Below are positions 31,600-40,985 of a DNA stretch of 64,000 nucleotides, in pieces. This DNA comes from Pseudoflavonifractor intestinihominis. Its GTDB lineage: Bacteria > Bacillota > Clostridia > Oscillospirales > Oscillospiraceae. The notes under the pieces were generated by a model. That model saw only the letters and a program-made list of their open reading frames with translations. It made no database searches and had not been told where the DNA came from. Each line of letters starts with the position of its first letter. Positions within the stretch are counted from its first letter, which is position 1. The stretch lies in the NCBI RefSeq assembly GCF_040096055.1, contig NZ_JBBMFK010000017.1:1-64000 (forward strand), given 5' to 3'. Both the position numbers and the translations under genes were made by a program.

Positions 31600-33849
31600 A
31601 TGAGCATCAAACTGACTCTCTCCGGCGTCTACTATCGGGACGGCGGCTTCCTCTCCGAGTCCGAGGGTGCGGCCGCCGGCCTGCCCGCGCCTCAGCTGGC
31701 CAAATCCGGCACTATGGCCTATCACATCCTCAAGGCCCACAACACCGCCGGCAACATGGCCGAACTGAAGCTGAAATTCGACGCCATGGCCTCCCATGAT
31801 ATCACCTACGTGGGCATCATCCAGACCGCCCGCGCCTCCGGCATGAAGGAGTTCCCCCTGCCCTACGTACTCACCAACTGCCACAACTCCCTGTGCGCCG
31901 TGGGCGGCACCATTAATGAGGACGACCACGTGTTCGGCCTGTCCGCCGCCAAGAAGTACGGCGGCGAGTTCGTCCCCGCCCACCAGGCCGTCATCCACTC
32001 CTACATGCGGGAGCGGTACGCCGCCCCCGGCCGGATGATCCTGGGCTCCGACTCCCACACCCGCTACGGCGCCTACGGCTGCATGGCCATCGGCGAGGGC
32101 GGCCCCGAGCTGGCCCGCCAGCTGCTGTGCAAGACCTACGATATCGCCTACCCCAGGGTCATCGCCATCCACCTCACCGGCGCGCCCCGCCCCGGCGTGG
32201 GCCCCCAGGACGTGGCCCTGGCCCTCATCGGCGCCACCTTCAAGATCGGCGCGGTGAAGAACGCGGTGATGGAGTTCTTCGGCCCCGGCGTGAAGAACCT
32301 GTCCATGGACTACCGCTGCGGCATCGACGTAATGACCACCGAGACCGCCTGCCTATCCTCCGTGTGGAGCACTGACGAGACCGTGAAGGAATACCTGGGT
32401 ATCCTGGGCCGGGGCGACGCCTACCAGGCCCAGGCCCCCGCCGACGGCGCCTGGTACGACGGCGTCATCGAGGTGGACCTGTCCGCCGTGGAGCCCATGA
32501 TCGCCCTGCCCTTCCACCCCTCCAACGCCTTCACCATCAAGGAGTTCAAGGCCAACATGGCCGACCTGCTCCACCAGGTGGAGGAGGACGCGGTGCGCCA
32601 GCTGGAACTGAAGAACGGCGCGCCCTCCCTCACCAAGAAGATCCACGACGGCCAGTTCCACGTGGACCAGGGCGTCATCGCCGGCTGCTCCGGCGGCACC
32701 TACCAGAACCTGGTCCGGGCCGCCCAGATCCTCAAGGGCCACGCCATCGGCTCCGACGCCTTCTGGCTCTCCTGCTACCCCGGCTCCATGCCCATCAACC
32801 TGGAGCTGACCAAGCAGGGCTACATCGCCGACCTGATGGCCGCCGGCGCGTCCATCCGCTCCTGCTTCTGCGGCCCCTGCTTCGGCGCGGGCGACGTACC
32901 CGCCAACGGCGCCTTCTCCATCCGCCACTCCACCCGCAACTTCCCCAACCGGGAGGGCTCCAAGCCCGCCGACGGCCAGGTGGCCTACGTGGCCCTGATG
33001 GACGCCCGCTCCATCGCGGCCACCGCCCTCAACGGCGGCGTGCTCACCGCCGCCACCGAGCTGCCCGATGTGCCCGCTGATCCCGCCAACGAGCCCTACC
33101 ACTACGACGACTCCGCCTACAAGGCCCGGGTGTACTTCGGCGTGGGCCACCCCCAGCCCGAGACCGAGCTGGTCTTTGGCCCCAACATCGCCGACTGGCC
33201 CGAGCAGATCCCCATGCCGGAGAACCTGCTCCTCACCGCCGCCGCCGCTATCTATGACCCGGTGACCACCACCGACGAGCTCATCCCCTCCGGCGAGACC
33301 TCCTCCTACCGCTCCAACCCCATCAAGCTCTCCCAGTTCGCCCTGAGCCGCAAGGACCCCCAGTACGTCCCCCGTGCCAAGGCGGTCCAGGAGGTGGAGC
33401 TGCTGCGGCGGAAGAACCCGGAGGACGCCGCCGTTGTGGAGGCCCTGGGCGGCCGGGACGGCCGCACCACCGGCCTGGGCACCTTTGTCATGGCCCTCAA
33501 GCCCGGCGACGGCTCCGCCCGGGAGCAGGCCGCCTCCTGCCAGCGCGTGCTGGGCGGCTGCGCCAACCTGGCCGCTGAGTACGCCACCAAGCGCTACCGC
33601 TCCAACGTGGTCAACTGGGGCATGCTGCCCTTTGTGGCCGATGATGTGAAGGACTGGAACGTCCAGCCCGGAGACAAGCTGTGGCTGCCCGGCATCCGGA
33701 AGGTGCTGGAGTCTATGGACGAGACCGTGGAGGCCACCCTCATCCAGAACGGCCAGGAGCGCACCGTCACCCTCCGCCTGCCCGGCATGACCCGCGAGGA
33801 GCGGGATATCGTGCTGGCGGGCTGCCTGATCAACTACTATGCCAAGTAA
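31600..33849 (+). CDS. aconitase-superfamily hydratase (YbhJ-like)
   Basis: A 749-residue enzyme of the aconitase fold. GSDSHTRYGAYGCMAIGEGG and the Fe-S cysteine-containing SCFCGPCFGAGDVPANGAFS with NFPNREGSKP are clear catalytic blocks. The C-terminal swivel domain occupies about 540-745. The layout resembles the uncharacterised E. coli YbhJ class more than AcnA or AcnB. ATG 31600 follows TTGGAGG; the frame stays open upstream but without a start signal. The substrate is not known. It stands alone between an amidase and a terminator. Confidence 0.82.
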   Translation: MSIKLTLSGVYYRDGGFLSESEGAAAGLPAPQLAKSGTMAYHILKAHNTAGNMAELKLKFDAMASHDITYVGIIQTARASGMKEFPLPYVLTNCHNSLCAVGGTINEDDHVFGLSAAKKYGGEFVPAHQAVIHSYMRERYAAPGRMILGSDSHTRYGAYGCMAIGEGGPELARQLLCKTYDIAYPRVIAIHLTGAPRPGVGPQDVALALIGATFKIGAVKNAVMEFFGPGVKNLSMDYRCGIDVMTTETACLSSVWSTDETVKEYLGILGRGDAYQAQAPADGAWYDGVIEVDLSAVEPMIALPFHPSNAFTIKEFKANMADLLHQVEEDAVRQLELKNGAPSLTKKIHDGQFHVDQGVIAGCSGGTYQNLVRAAQILKGHAIGSDAFWLSCYPGSMPINLELTKQGYIADLMAAGASIRSCFCGPCFGAGDVPANGAFSIRHSTRNFPNREGSKPADGQVAYVALMDARSIAATALNGGVLTAATELPDVPADPANEPYHYDDSAYKARVYFGVGHPQPETELVFGPNIADWPEQIPMPENLLLTAAAAIYDPVTTTDELIPSGETSSYRSNPIKLSQFALSRKDPQYVPRAKAVQEVELLRRKNPEDAAVVEALGGRDGRTTGLGTFVMALKPGDGSAREQAASCQRVLGGCANLAAEYATKRYRSNVVNWGMLPFVADDVKDWNVQPGDKLWLPGIRKVLESMDETVEATLIQNGQERTVTLRLPGMTREERDIVLAGCLINYYAK

Positions 33850-33863
33850 ATAAAGCAAAAGCG

Positions 33864-33899
33864 CGAGGCCCCGCCGGTACCGGCGGGGCCCCTCGTTTT
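33864..33899 (+). terminator. terminator of the hydratase gene
   Basis: A CGAGG...CCTCG-flanked hairpin around GGCCCCGCCGGTACCGGCGG with TTTTA after it. Confidence 0.75.
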
Positions 33900-33957
33900 A
33901 TGGTCATCTCCTGCTCAGCTTTTTCAGCCGACAAAAAAGGGATTGTAAAGGCGGAAA

Positions 33958-34476
33958 CTATCTCTCAATTCCAAGAACATCGTAGTATTCATCACTGTAT
34001 TGGACTTTGCTGTCATCAAACTCTGACTGCAATGACTTTACATATTCAAAGGGATTTTCCATGGGCGTAAGGCTCAACTCATGGGCCAGAAAGGACATCA
34101 GCTCTCTCTGCTCCGGTGTCTGCGCTTCTCTTTCGCTCTGTAAGTGCTGCTCAAACTGCTGTTTATTCATCCATACAATCTGTTCAACCGGATTGGCGGA
34201 ACCGCATGCCAGAATCAGCCGCATAAAATCCTTAAAGTCTGCTGCAAGGGGATAGACATTTTTATCCGCACAACTCTCGGGATTTGACGCAAAGACCATA
34301 TCCCCATATTCAGGCAGGAAACAATACAATATGCAGCCTTCAAAGCCAATCACTCTGGCATTCACAGGGTAGCAGAAATAGGGCTCTGCGCGTTCCTCAT
34401 ATGCAAGAGAAATCAGTCTGCCGTCTATGTTCAGCGCTCTGTATTTTGAAAACAGGTCCATCCCTATCATCCTCAT
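33958..34476 (-). CDS. uncharacterised protein, 167-172 residues
   Basis: A soluble protein with no signal peptide. Residues DMVFASNPESCADKNVYPL and DFKDFMRLILACGSANPVEQ are the most patterned parts and are faintly reminiscent of SMI1/KNR4 (SUKH) immunity-type proteins, but I cannot confirm this. GC content is lower than its neighbours, suggesting acquisition. The start is uncertain: ATG 34476, or ATG 34461 (MDLFSKYRALN), which has GAGG nine bases upstream. It stands alone between hydratase and O-acetylhomoserine sulfhydrylase. Confidence 0.6.
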   Translation of the reverse strand: MRMIGMDLFSKYRALNIDGRLISLAYEERAEPYFCYPVNARVIGFEGCILYCFLPEYGDMVFASNPESCADKNVYPLAADFKDFMRLILACGSANPVEQIVWMNKQQFEQHLQSEREAQTPEQRELMSFLAHELSLTPMENPFEYVKSLQSEFDDSKVQYSDEYYDVLGIER

Positions 34477-34496
34477 AGATTTTCCCCTATTGCGTG

Positions 34497-34531
34497 AATC
34501 CCCCTCCCGCGCTGTGTGCAGGAGGGGGATT
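34497..34531 (-). terminator. hairpin after the O-acetylhomoserine sulfhydrylase gene
   Basis: AATCCCCCTCC pairs with GGAGGGGGATT around a 13-base loop. The T tract on the minus strand is poor, so it may be an inefficient terminator. Confidence 0.45.
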
Positions 34532-34545
34532 TTCTCAGTTTCAGT

Positions 34546-35829
34546 TTACACGCCGGCCAGGGCCTTCTCCACGTCGGCCAGGATGTCGGCGGGGTCCTCG
34601 ATGCCCACGGACAGGCGCACCAGGTCGGGAGACACACCGGCGGCAGCCAGCTCGGCGTCATTCATCTGCCGGTGGGTGGTGGAGGCGGGGTGGAGCACGC
34701 AGGTCTTGGCGTCGGCCACGTGAGTGGCGATGGAGGCCAGCTCCAGCCCGGCCATGAATTTGGAGGCCGCCGCGCGGCCGCCCTTCACGCCGAAGGACAC
34801 CACGCCGCAGGTACCATTGGGCATGTACTTGGCGGCCATGGCGTGGTACTGATCCCCCTCCAGGCCGGGGTACTTGACCCATGCCACCTTCTCGTGGCCC
34901 TGGAGATACTGGGCCACGGCCAGAGCGTTGGAGCAGTGCTGCTTCATCCGCAGAGGCAGGGTCTCCAGGCCGATGTTCAGGTAATAGCAGTTCTGGGGAG
35001 AGGGGATGGAGCCGAAGTCCCGCATGAGCTGGGCGGTGGCCTTGGTGATGTAGGCGCCCTCCTTGCCGAACTTCTCGGCGTAGGTGATGCCGTGGTAGCT
35101 CTCGTCGGGGGTGGTCAGGCCGGGGAACTTGTCGGCGTGGGCCATCCAGTCGAACTTGCCCGAGTCCACAATGGCGCCGCCCACCGCGTTGGCGTGGCCG
35201 TCCATGTACTTGGTGGTGGAGTGGGTGACGATGTCGGCGCCCCACTCAAAGGGGCGGCAGTTCACAGGGGTGGGGAAGGTGTTGTCCACAATGAGGGGCA
35301 CGCCGTGGGCGTGGGCCGCCTTGGCGAACTTCTCGATGTCCAGCACGGTGAGGGCGGGGTTGGCGATGGTCTCGCCGAACACAGCCTTGGTGTTGGGCTT
35401 GAAGGCGGCCTCCAGCTCCTCCTCGGAGCAGTCCGGGTCCACAAAGGTGAACTCCACGCCCATCCGCTTCATGGTGACGGCGAAGAGATTGAAGGTGCCG
35501 CCGTAGATGGCGGAGGAGGCCACCACGTGGTCGCCGCAGGAGGCGATGTTGAACACCGCGTAGAAGTTGGCCGCCTGGCCGGAGGAGGTGAGCATGGCCG
35601 CCGTGCCGCCCTCCAGGGCGCAGATCTTGGCCGCCACGTGGTCGTTGGTGGGGTTCTGGAGGCGGGTATAGAAGTAGCCGCTGGCCTCCAGATCAAAGAG
35701 GGCGCCCATCTGCTCGCCGGTGGCGTACCGGAAGGTGGTGGACTGGATAATGGGAATATTCCGGGGCTCGCCGTTTCCGGGGCGATATCCGGCGTGGATG
35801 CAGTTGGTGCTCATACGGTAGTCACTCAT
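34546..35829 (-). CDS. metY: O-acetylhomoserine aminocarboxypropyltransferase (sulfhydrylase)
   Basis: A 427-residue PLP enzyme that makes homocysteine from O-acetylhomoserine and sulfide, feeding MetH. TRLQNPT (55-61), YGGTFNLF (109-116), the Schiff-base lysine Lys207 in HSTTKYMDGH, and length near 430 are typical of the OAH/OAS sulfhydrylase family of Cys/Met enzymes. ATG 35829 was chosen: AGGAG is nine bases before it but only three before ATG 35835. It has its own promoter. Confidence 0.92.
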   Translation of the reverse strand: MSDYRMSTNCIHAGYRPGNGEPRNIPIIQSTTFRYATGEQMGALFDLEASGYFYTRLQNPTNDHVAAKICALEGGTAAMLTSSGQAANFYAVFNIASCGDHVVASSAIYGGTFNLFAVTMKRMGVEFTFVDPDCSEEELEAAFKPNTKAVFGETIANPALTVLDIEKFAKAAHAHGVPLIVDNTFPTPVNCRPFEWGADIVTHSTTKYMDGHANAVGGAIVDSGKFDWMAHADKFPGLTTPDESYHGITYAEKFGKEGAYITKATAQLMRDFGSIPSPQNCYYLNIGLETLPLRMKQHCSNALAVAQYLQGHEKVAWVKYPGLEGDQYHAMAAKYMPNGTCGVVSFGVKGGRAAASKFMAGLELASIATHVADAKTCVLHPASTTHRQMNDAELAAAGVSPDLVRLSVGIEDPADILADVEKALAGV

Positions 35830-35916
35830 GGTCATGCTCTCCTTTTTCTTGGGTAAGCCGTCTGTCCGGCGGCGGGCCTGGTTCCCGGCCCTGCGTTGGC
35901 ATTTTGTAACAGGAAT

Positions 35917-35945
35917 ATCCTACACGCCCGGTTGGACTCTGTCAA
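35917..35945 (-). promoter_or_regulatory. promoter of metY
   Basis: Minus strand TTGACA (35945-35940), 17-base spacer, TAGGAT (35922-35917). The -35 overlaps the last codons of the upstream GerMN gene. Confidence 0.8.
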
Positions 35946-36883
35946 GACTCCAGCAGCGTCCAGTCCGGCTCCAGGGGCACGGAGGCCGGCACGCCGCCGA
36001 TGGACTCAATGGCGTGGCCGTCGGCCAGGATCTGCACGGTGCTGATGGACAGGTCCTCCTGCATGCACAGGGTGTTGACGATGGAGTAGAGCAGCAGCCG
36101 GGCCGACTGCTCGTCCTCCGGCAGCGCGGCGAGAAACTCGGGCGACAGGTTCACGGTGCACACGCCGCCCTCCACCGAGATGCCCCGCAACTTGGTGTCC
36201 TCGGGCATCAGGCTGGTCAGCTCCCGGTACCGGGGGCCCTCCAGCAGGGCGGAAAACACGGCGCTGGCCATGGTGTCCCCCTCGTTCTGCACCACGTCGC
36301 GGTACTCCACCCCCAGGCCGCTGCCGTCGGCCCTGGGGAAGCACAGCCCCACCGCCACGGTCAGCTCTCCCTCCCCTGTGCCGGGCAGGAGCACGTCGTC
36401 CGTGCCCATGGCCCGCAGGGTCTGGTAGGGGATGGCCTCCCCCTCCACGGTGATGTACACCTCCTCCACCCCCTCCAGCTGGCACAGGGTGAGGGTGAGG
36501 CAGGAGTTGGCCACTGTCAGATCCACGCCGGACAGGCCGCCGTACTGCTCGGACAGGTCCAGCCGCAGCTGCCCCTCCTCCAGCTGGCAGGAGAGCAGCC
36601 GGGTGCCCGAGGGGGCGGGCGAGGTCAGGCCGGGGGTCTCGGGCTGGGAGAGCACCAGCTCCGCCAGGGCGGAAGCGGTGTCCTCGCCGGAGGGGACATG
36701 GTACTCCCAGTCCACCGCCTGGACCGTGGCCTCCTCCCCGGTCACCGCGTAGTAGACCTTGTAGGCCCCCTGGGGCTGGGTCTCCTCCCCGCTCTCCACC
36801 AGGGCGCAGGCCGACAGGAGCAGCAGGCCGGTCCACAGGACCAGCAGCAGACCGCTGTTCCGGCGCAAATCACACTGTCTCAC
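35942..36883 (-). CDS. GerMN-domain lipoprotein
   Basis: 313 residues. A lipoprotein signal ends LLLSAC (Cys26). Two GerMN domains follow (about 40-165 and 175-305), each with a GVxxVxLS-like strand (LRLDLSEQYGG and CTVNLSPEFLA). GerM is linked to spore and cell-wall assembly in Bacillus. The gene overlaps the histidine kinase stop by four bases, so it is the second gene of that pair. A role in sensing or modifying the envelope for the kinase is inferred. Confidence 0.85.
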   Translation of the reverse strand: MRQCDLRRNSGLLLVLWTGLLLLSACALVESGEETQPQGAYKVYYAVTGEEATVQAVDWEYHVPSGEDTASALAELVLSQPETPGLTSPAPSGTRLLSCQLEEGQLRLDLSEQYGGLSGVDLTVANSCLTLTLCQLEGVEEVYITVEGEAIPYQTLRAMGTDDVLLPGTGEGELTVAVGLCFPRADGSGLGVEYRDVVQNEGDTMASAVFSALLEGPRYRELTSLMPEDTKLRGISVEGGVCTVNLSPEFLAALPEDEQSARLLLYSIVNTLCMQEDLSISTVQILADGHAIESIGGVPASVPLEPDWTLLES

Positions 36884-38370
36884 TGCTCGCTCCCCCCTTC
36901 CGGCTGACAGAGCGGAAACACGACCTCAAAGCAGGTGCCCGGCTCCGGGTCCCGGCGGCGGACGGTCACAGAGCCGCCGTGCTGCCGGGCGGTGTCCCGC
37001 ACGATGGACAGGCCCAGGCCGGTGCCGCCCGCCTCCCGGGAGCGGGCCTTGTCAACCCGGTAGAACCGGTCGAACACCTTGGGCAGATCCTCCTCCGGGA
37101 TGCCCACGCCGGTGTCCTCCACCCGGAGGATGACGCTCTTTCCACGGACGAACAGCGTCACCGTCACGGTGCCCTGGGGCAGGTTGTACTTGATGGCGTT
37201 TTCCATCAGGTTGAAGGCGATCTGGTAGATGTCGTCCTGGGTGGCCCGGACAAAGCAGCCCTCGTCCAGCCGGCACAGCAGCGTCACGTCCACCGCCTTG
37301 GCCAGAGGCGAGAGCATATGCTCCACCTTCTCCACCACGTATTTCACATCCACCGGCTCGGTGTGGACCGGGGCGGCGTTGTCCATACGGGTGAGGGTGA
37401 GCAGCTTTTCGGTGATGCGGGTGAGCCGCTCGGCCTCCTCGCCGATGTCGCTGACGAACTCCTTCCCTGTCTCCGGGTCCATGTGGTCGGACTGGAGGAT
37501 GGAGTCGGTGAGCAGGCGGATGGAGGCCAGCGGGGTCTTCAGCTCGTGGGAGGCGTCGGACACAAAGCGGCGGCGCACCTCCTCCGTGGTCTGGAGGCGG
37601 CCGGTCAGCTGGTCAAACTCGTCGGCCAGCAGGGCCAGCTCGTCGTGTCCCCCCAGCTGGACCCGGTGGCTGTACTCGCCCTCCCGCACGATGCGGATGG
37701 CTTTGAGCAGGGTGCCCATCCGCCGGGTGAGGGCCCGGGAGAACACCGCGCTCAGCAGCAGGGCCACCAGGCAGATGATCACGGAGATCCGGCCCAGGTT
37801 CCGCTGGACCCCGGAGAGCAGGGCCCCCTGGTCGGCGTCGTACTCATAGAGGCACACGGCGCCGATGATGGACCCCCGGTACACCACCGGGGCGGCGGCC
37901 CGGTTGCGGAACACCCCGTCCCGGTACTGGCAGGTGAACACGTCGTAGCCCTGGCCCTTGAGGGCGGTGACCACCTCGCCCACCAGGGCATACCGGCCGA
38001 TGGTGGCGCCGGTCTCGCCGGTGTCGTAGATGATCATGCCCGCCGCGTCGGTCACCAGGATGCGGATGCGGGCCAGGTCCACGTTGTCCTGGAGCCGCAG
38101 TTCCTGAAAGACGCCGTCGGCGCCGTCGTAGGTCATGGTGCGCAGGCTGGACAATGCCGAGGAAATCAGGGACGCCTGGCTCTGGAGGGCGGTCTGTTTG
38201 GAGGTCTCCACCAGCTCCCGGGAGGCCAGGAGGGGGTAGGTGTTGAGCAGCACCAGCACCGCCGCGATGACTGCGATGTAGGTCAGGGCGAATTTTGTCT
38301 GGAGGGAGCTCCAGAGGTGGACCTTCCGGGGCGCGGAGCGCTCCTGATTCTTTTCCTTTTTTCTGTTCAA
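36880..38370 (-). CDS. membrane sensor histidine kinase
   Basis: 496 residues: helix 1 (about 27-46), an extracytoplasmic single-Cache-like sensor (about 50-190), helix 2 (about 194-213), HAMP (212-265), HisKA with phospho-acceptor His275 in SDASHELKTPLASIR, and an HATPase domain with NLMENAIKYN (N box), DTGVGIP (G1) and GGTGLGLSI (G2). The PhoR/WalK-like class. No response regulator is adjacent in the window; the upstream gene is a metal permease. A GerMN lipoprotein follows. Confidence 0.92.
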   Translation of the reverse strand: MNRKKEKNQERSAPRKVHLWSSLQTKFALTYIAVIAAVLVLLNTYPLLASRELVETSKQTALQSQASLISSALSSLRTMTYDGADGVFQELRLQDNVDLARIRILVTDAAGMIIYDTGETGATIGRYALVGEVVTALKGQGYDVFTCQYRDGVFRNRAAAPVVYRGSIIGAVCLYEYDADQGALLSGVQRNLGRISVIICLVALLLSAVFSRALTRRMGTLLKAIRIVREGEYSHRVQLGGHDELALLADEFDQLTGRLQTTEEVRRRFVSDASHELKTPLASIRLLTDSILQSDHMDPETGKEFVSDIGEEAERLTRITEKLLTLTRMDNAAPVHTEPVDVKYVVEKVEHMLSPLAKAVDVTLLCRLDEGCFVRATQDDIYQIAFNLMENAIKYNLPQGTVTVTLFVRGKSVILRVEDTGVGIPEEDLPKVFDRFYRVDKARSREAGGTGLGLSIVRDTARQHGGSVTVRRRDPEPGTCFEVVFPLCQPEGGSEQ

Positions 38371-38403
38371 GGACTCCGCCTCCTCTCGTCTCCGGCGGTG
38401 ATG

Positions 38404-39252
38404 TCAGGCCCGGCGGCCCCGCAGCAGGAAGGTGACGGCGAAGAAGGCCGCCAGATACAGCGTGATGGACGCGCCGGCAGAGGTGCCCGCGTAGTAGGAG
38501 GTCATCAGCCCGGCGATGCCGGCCACAATGGCCCCCAGGATGGAAAACAGGTGGTACTGCCGCATGTTGCGGGCCAGGTTCCGGGCGGCGGCGGCGGGGA
38601 GCACCAGCAGGGAGTTGATGACCAGCAGGCCCACCCAGGTCATGGACACGGTGACCACCACGGCGATGGCCGCGGAGAACAGGGCCTCCTGCCAGAACAC
38701 CCGGATGCCCCGGCTGTCCGCCAGGGCGGGGTGGATGGAGGAGATCATCAGCTGGTTGAAGGACGCCAGCCACAGTACCACCACCAGCAGCAGGATGAGG
38801 GCCAGCAGGCCGATCTTGCCCGGCTCCACGCTGAGGATGTCGCCGATGAGCAGGTTGTTGAACTTGGTGAAGCTGCTGCCCCCCAGGGTGGCCAGGAAGA
38901 TGCCCAGGGCCACCGCCGTGGAGGAGAAGACGCCGATGACGGTGTCGCTGGCCATGTGGGTCCGGTGGCGCACCAGGGTGAAGAGCAGGGAGAAGGCGAT
39001 GGCGAAGATCACCGCGCACCACATGGGGTCCACAAAGCCGAAGATGGCGCCGATGGCCATGCCGGTAAAGGCGGAGTGGCCCAGGGCGTCGGAGAAGAAG
39101 GACATCCGGTTGGTGACCACCATGGTGGACAGCAGTCCGAACAGGGGCGAGATGACCAGCACCGCCAGCAGGGCGTTCTTCATAAAGTAGAGCCCGTCGG
39201 GCCCGGCCCATTCAAAGGGCAGAATGGATACGATCTGATACCACAGCTCCAT
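38404..39252 (-). CDS. znuB: metal ABC transporter permease (zinc/manganese type)
   Basis: A 282-residue ABC-3 family permease with about eight membrane helices. It contains the family pattern FSDALGHSAFTGMAIGAIFG near 50-70, where a histidine-containing helix lines the metal path. It overlaps the ATPase gene by one base. It passes the metal delivered by the lipoprotein to the cytosol, driven by ZnuC. Confidence 0.92.
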   Translation of the reverse strand: MELWYQIVSILPFEWAGPDGLYFMKNALLAVLVISPLFGLLSTMVVTNRMSFFSDALGHSAFTGMAIGAIFGFVDPMWCAVIFAIAFSLLFTLVRHRTHMASDTVIGVFSSTAVALGIFLATLGGSSFTKFNNLLIGDILSVEPGKIGLLALILLLVVVLWLASFNQLMISSIHPALADSRGIRVFWQEALFSAAIAVVVTVSMTWVGLLVINSLLVLPAAAARNLARNMRQYHLFSILGAIVAGIAGLMTSYYAGTSAGASITLYLAAFFAVTFLLRGRRA

Positions 39253-40022
39253 TACGACCCCGCCCCCTTTCTCAGGTCCAGGTGGAACACGGCTCTGAAC
39301 TCATCGGAGGAGAGAACCTCCGCGGGCGTGCCCACCTTCAGCACCGTGGACTTGAGGAGGATCACCTGGTCGGCGTACTCCTCCAGGGTGGCGAAGTCGT
39401 GGGTGGACAGGAGGATGGACAGGTCGTACTGGGTGCAGATCTCGTCCAGCATGTCCAGCAGCTGCCGCTCGCCGTCGATGTCCACGCCGGAGAGGGGCTC
39501 GTCCAGGATCAGGATATGGGGCAGCGGCTCCAGGGCCATGGCCATGAGCACCCGCTGGAGCTCGCCGCCCGACAGGGCGCCCATGCGCTTGTCGATGAGG
39601 TCGGCGCCGTGGACCCGCTCCAGGCAGGCGATCACCCGCTTGCGCAGGCTCTTGGGCGCGGGCAGGAACACCGGCCAGGAGGAGATGGCGGCGGAGAAGA
39701 AGTCGAACACGCTCACCGGGTCCCCCCGGTCAAAGGCGGGGGACTGGGGCACGTAGCCGATGAGGGGGCGGGTGTGCTTTCCCCCCGCCTTCTGGAACTC
39801 GATGGTGCCGCTGTGGGGGATCTGGCCCAGCACGGCCTTGAACAGAGAGCTCTTGCCCGCGCCGTTGGGGCCGATCAGAGCCACGATCTGGCCGCAGTGG
39901 AGGTGGAAGTTGACGTCCCGGAGGATGTCCGCTCCACCCATGTCCACCCCCAGGTGCTCCACCCGGAGGCAGCAGGCGCCCGCGCAGCCGGCGCCCTGGA
40001 TCTCATGCTTTGGTTTTCTCAT
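39252..40022 (-). CDS. znuC: metal ABC transporter ATP-binding protein
   Basis: 256 residues. Walker A GPNGAGKSSL near 53-62, Q-loop VPQSPAFD, signature LSGGELQRVLMAMAL and Walker B ILILDEPLSGVD are complete. The extra N-terminal cysteine-bearing stretch (about 10-18) is unusual. Its start ATG overlaps the substrate-binding gene stop by four bases. Confidence 0.93.
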   Translation of the reverse strand: MRKPKHEIQGAGCAGACCLRVEHLGVDMGGADILRDVNFHLHCGQIVALIGPNGAGKSSLFKAVLGQIPHSGTIEFQKAGGKHTRPLIGYVPQSPAFDRGDPVSVFDFFSAAISSWPVFLPAPKSLRKRVIACLERVHGADLIDKRMGALSGGELQRVLMAMALEPLPHILILDEPLSGVDIDGERQLLDMLDEICTQYDLSILLSTHDFATLEEYADQVILLKSTVLKVGTPAEVLSSDEFRAVFHLDLRKGAGS

Positions 40023-40963
40023 TCATAGGCCTCCAGGATCGTGTTGACATTCTGCTCCAGCCCGGCCCGGTAGGGATCGTCGCTGTCCGCTGGCACCGCC
40101 TCGGCGCTCATGAGCATGGTCAGCTGGGCTACCTTGACCCCCGTCTCCCGGGACACCGCGTTGGCGGTGGCGTCCGAGCCGTTGGCCTCGGTGAAGATGG
40201 CGGGCAGCTGATACTGCTCGATCAAATCAATAATTTCCACCAGTTCCCTGGCGCTGGCCTCGCTGCCCGCCTCCTCCTCGATGGCCTTGACCACGGTCAG
40301 GCCCATGGCGTCGGCAAAGTAGCCGAAGCCCTCGTGGAAGGTGATGAGCTCTCTGGGCTCCAGGCCGGAGAGACAGTCCCGCAGCTCATCCTTCAGGGCG
40401 GTCAGCTCGCCGGCATAGGCCGCGGCGTTGTCCGCGTACAGCTGGGCGTTGTCCGGGTCGGCCTGGGACAGGGCGGCGGCGATGTTCTCCACCATCACGG
40501 CGGCCCGGGACGGGTCCATCCAGATGTGGGGGTCGTACTCGCCGTGGTCGTGGTCGTCGTGGTCGTCCTCGCCGCCGTGGGCGGCGTGCTCCTCGGCGCT
40601 CTCCCCGTAGTGGAGGAGGGACACGCCCCCCGAGCAGTCCACCGTGGGCACGCCGCTGGACTCGATGGCGGAGGACATGGCGTCCTCCAGGCCCACGCCG
40701 TTGAGCAGGAGCAGGTCGGCGCCCTGGATGGCCTTCATGTCGTTGACGGTCAGGGTGTAGTCGTGGAGGCAGCTCATGGGCTGGTTGATGACCGCCTCCG
40801 CCTCCACCCCCTCGGCGCCCTCGATGACCCGGCTGGTGAAGAGATAGATGGGGTAGGTCATGGCCGCCACGTGCAGCGTGCCGTCCTCCTCCGGCGCGGC
40901 GGCAGGGCCGCAGCCGGACAGCAGCAGCGCCAGGCTCAGGAACAGGGGAATGAGTTTCTTCAT
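40019..40963 (-). CDS. znuA: metal-binding lipoprotein of the ABC importer (ZnuA-like)
   Basis: 314 residues from MKKLIPLFLSLALLLSGCG, lipidated at Cys18. A His/Asp-rich flexible loop (126-140: EHAAHGGEDDHDDHD) precedes the metal-site histidine in DPHIWMDPSRA, a layout characteristic of zinc rather than manganese binding proteins; other ligands are His67 (CLHDYT) and His in TFHEGFGY. ATG 40963 was chosen because it starts the signal peptide. The gene is first in the znuABC operon. Confidence 0.92.
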   Translation of the reverse strand: MKKLIPLFLSLALLLSGCGPAAAPEEDGTLHVAAMTYPIYLFTSRVIEGAEGVEAEAVINQPMSCLHDYTLTVNDMKAIQGADLLLLNGVGLEDAMSSAIESSGVPTVDCSGGVSLLHYGESAEEHAAHGGEDDHDDHDHGEYDPHIWMDPSRAAVMVENIAAALSQADPDNAQLYADNAAAYAGELTALKDELRDCLSGLEPRELITFHEGFGYFADAMGLTVVKAIEEEAGSEASARELVEIIDLIEQYQLPAIFTEANGSDATANAVSRETGVKVAQLTMLMSAEAVPADSDDPYRAGLEQNVNTILEAYE

Positions 40964-40985
40964 ACAATACCTCGCCAATAAAATA

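Noticed and set aside
36979..39756. A 925-codon open frame antisense to the kinase and zinc permease genes
   Set aside because: Same antisense low-complexity pattern; the opposite strand has clear conserved motifs throughout.
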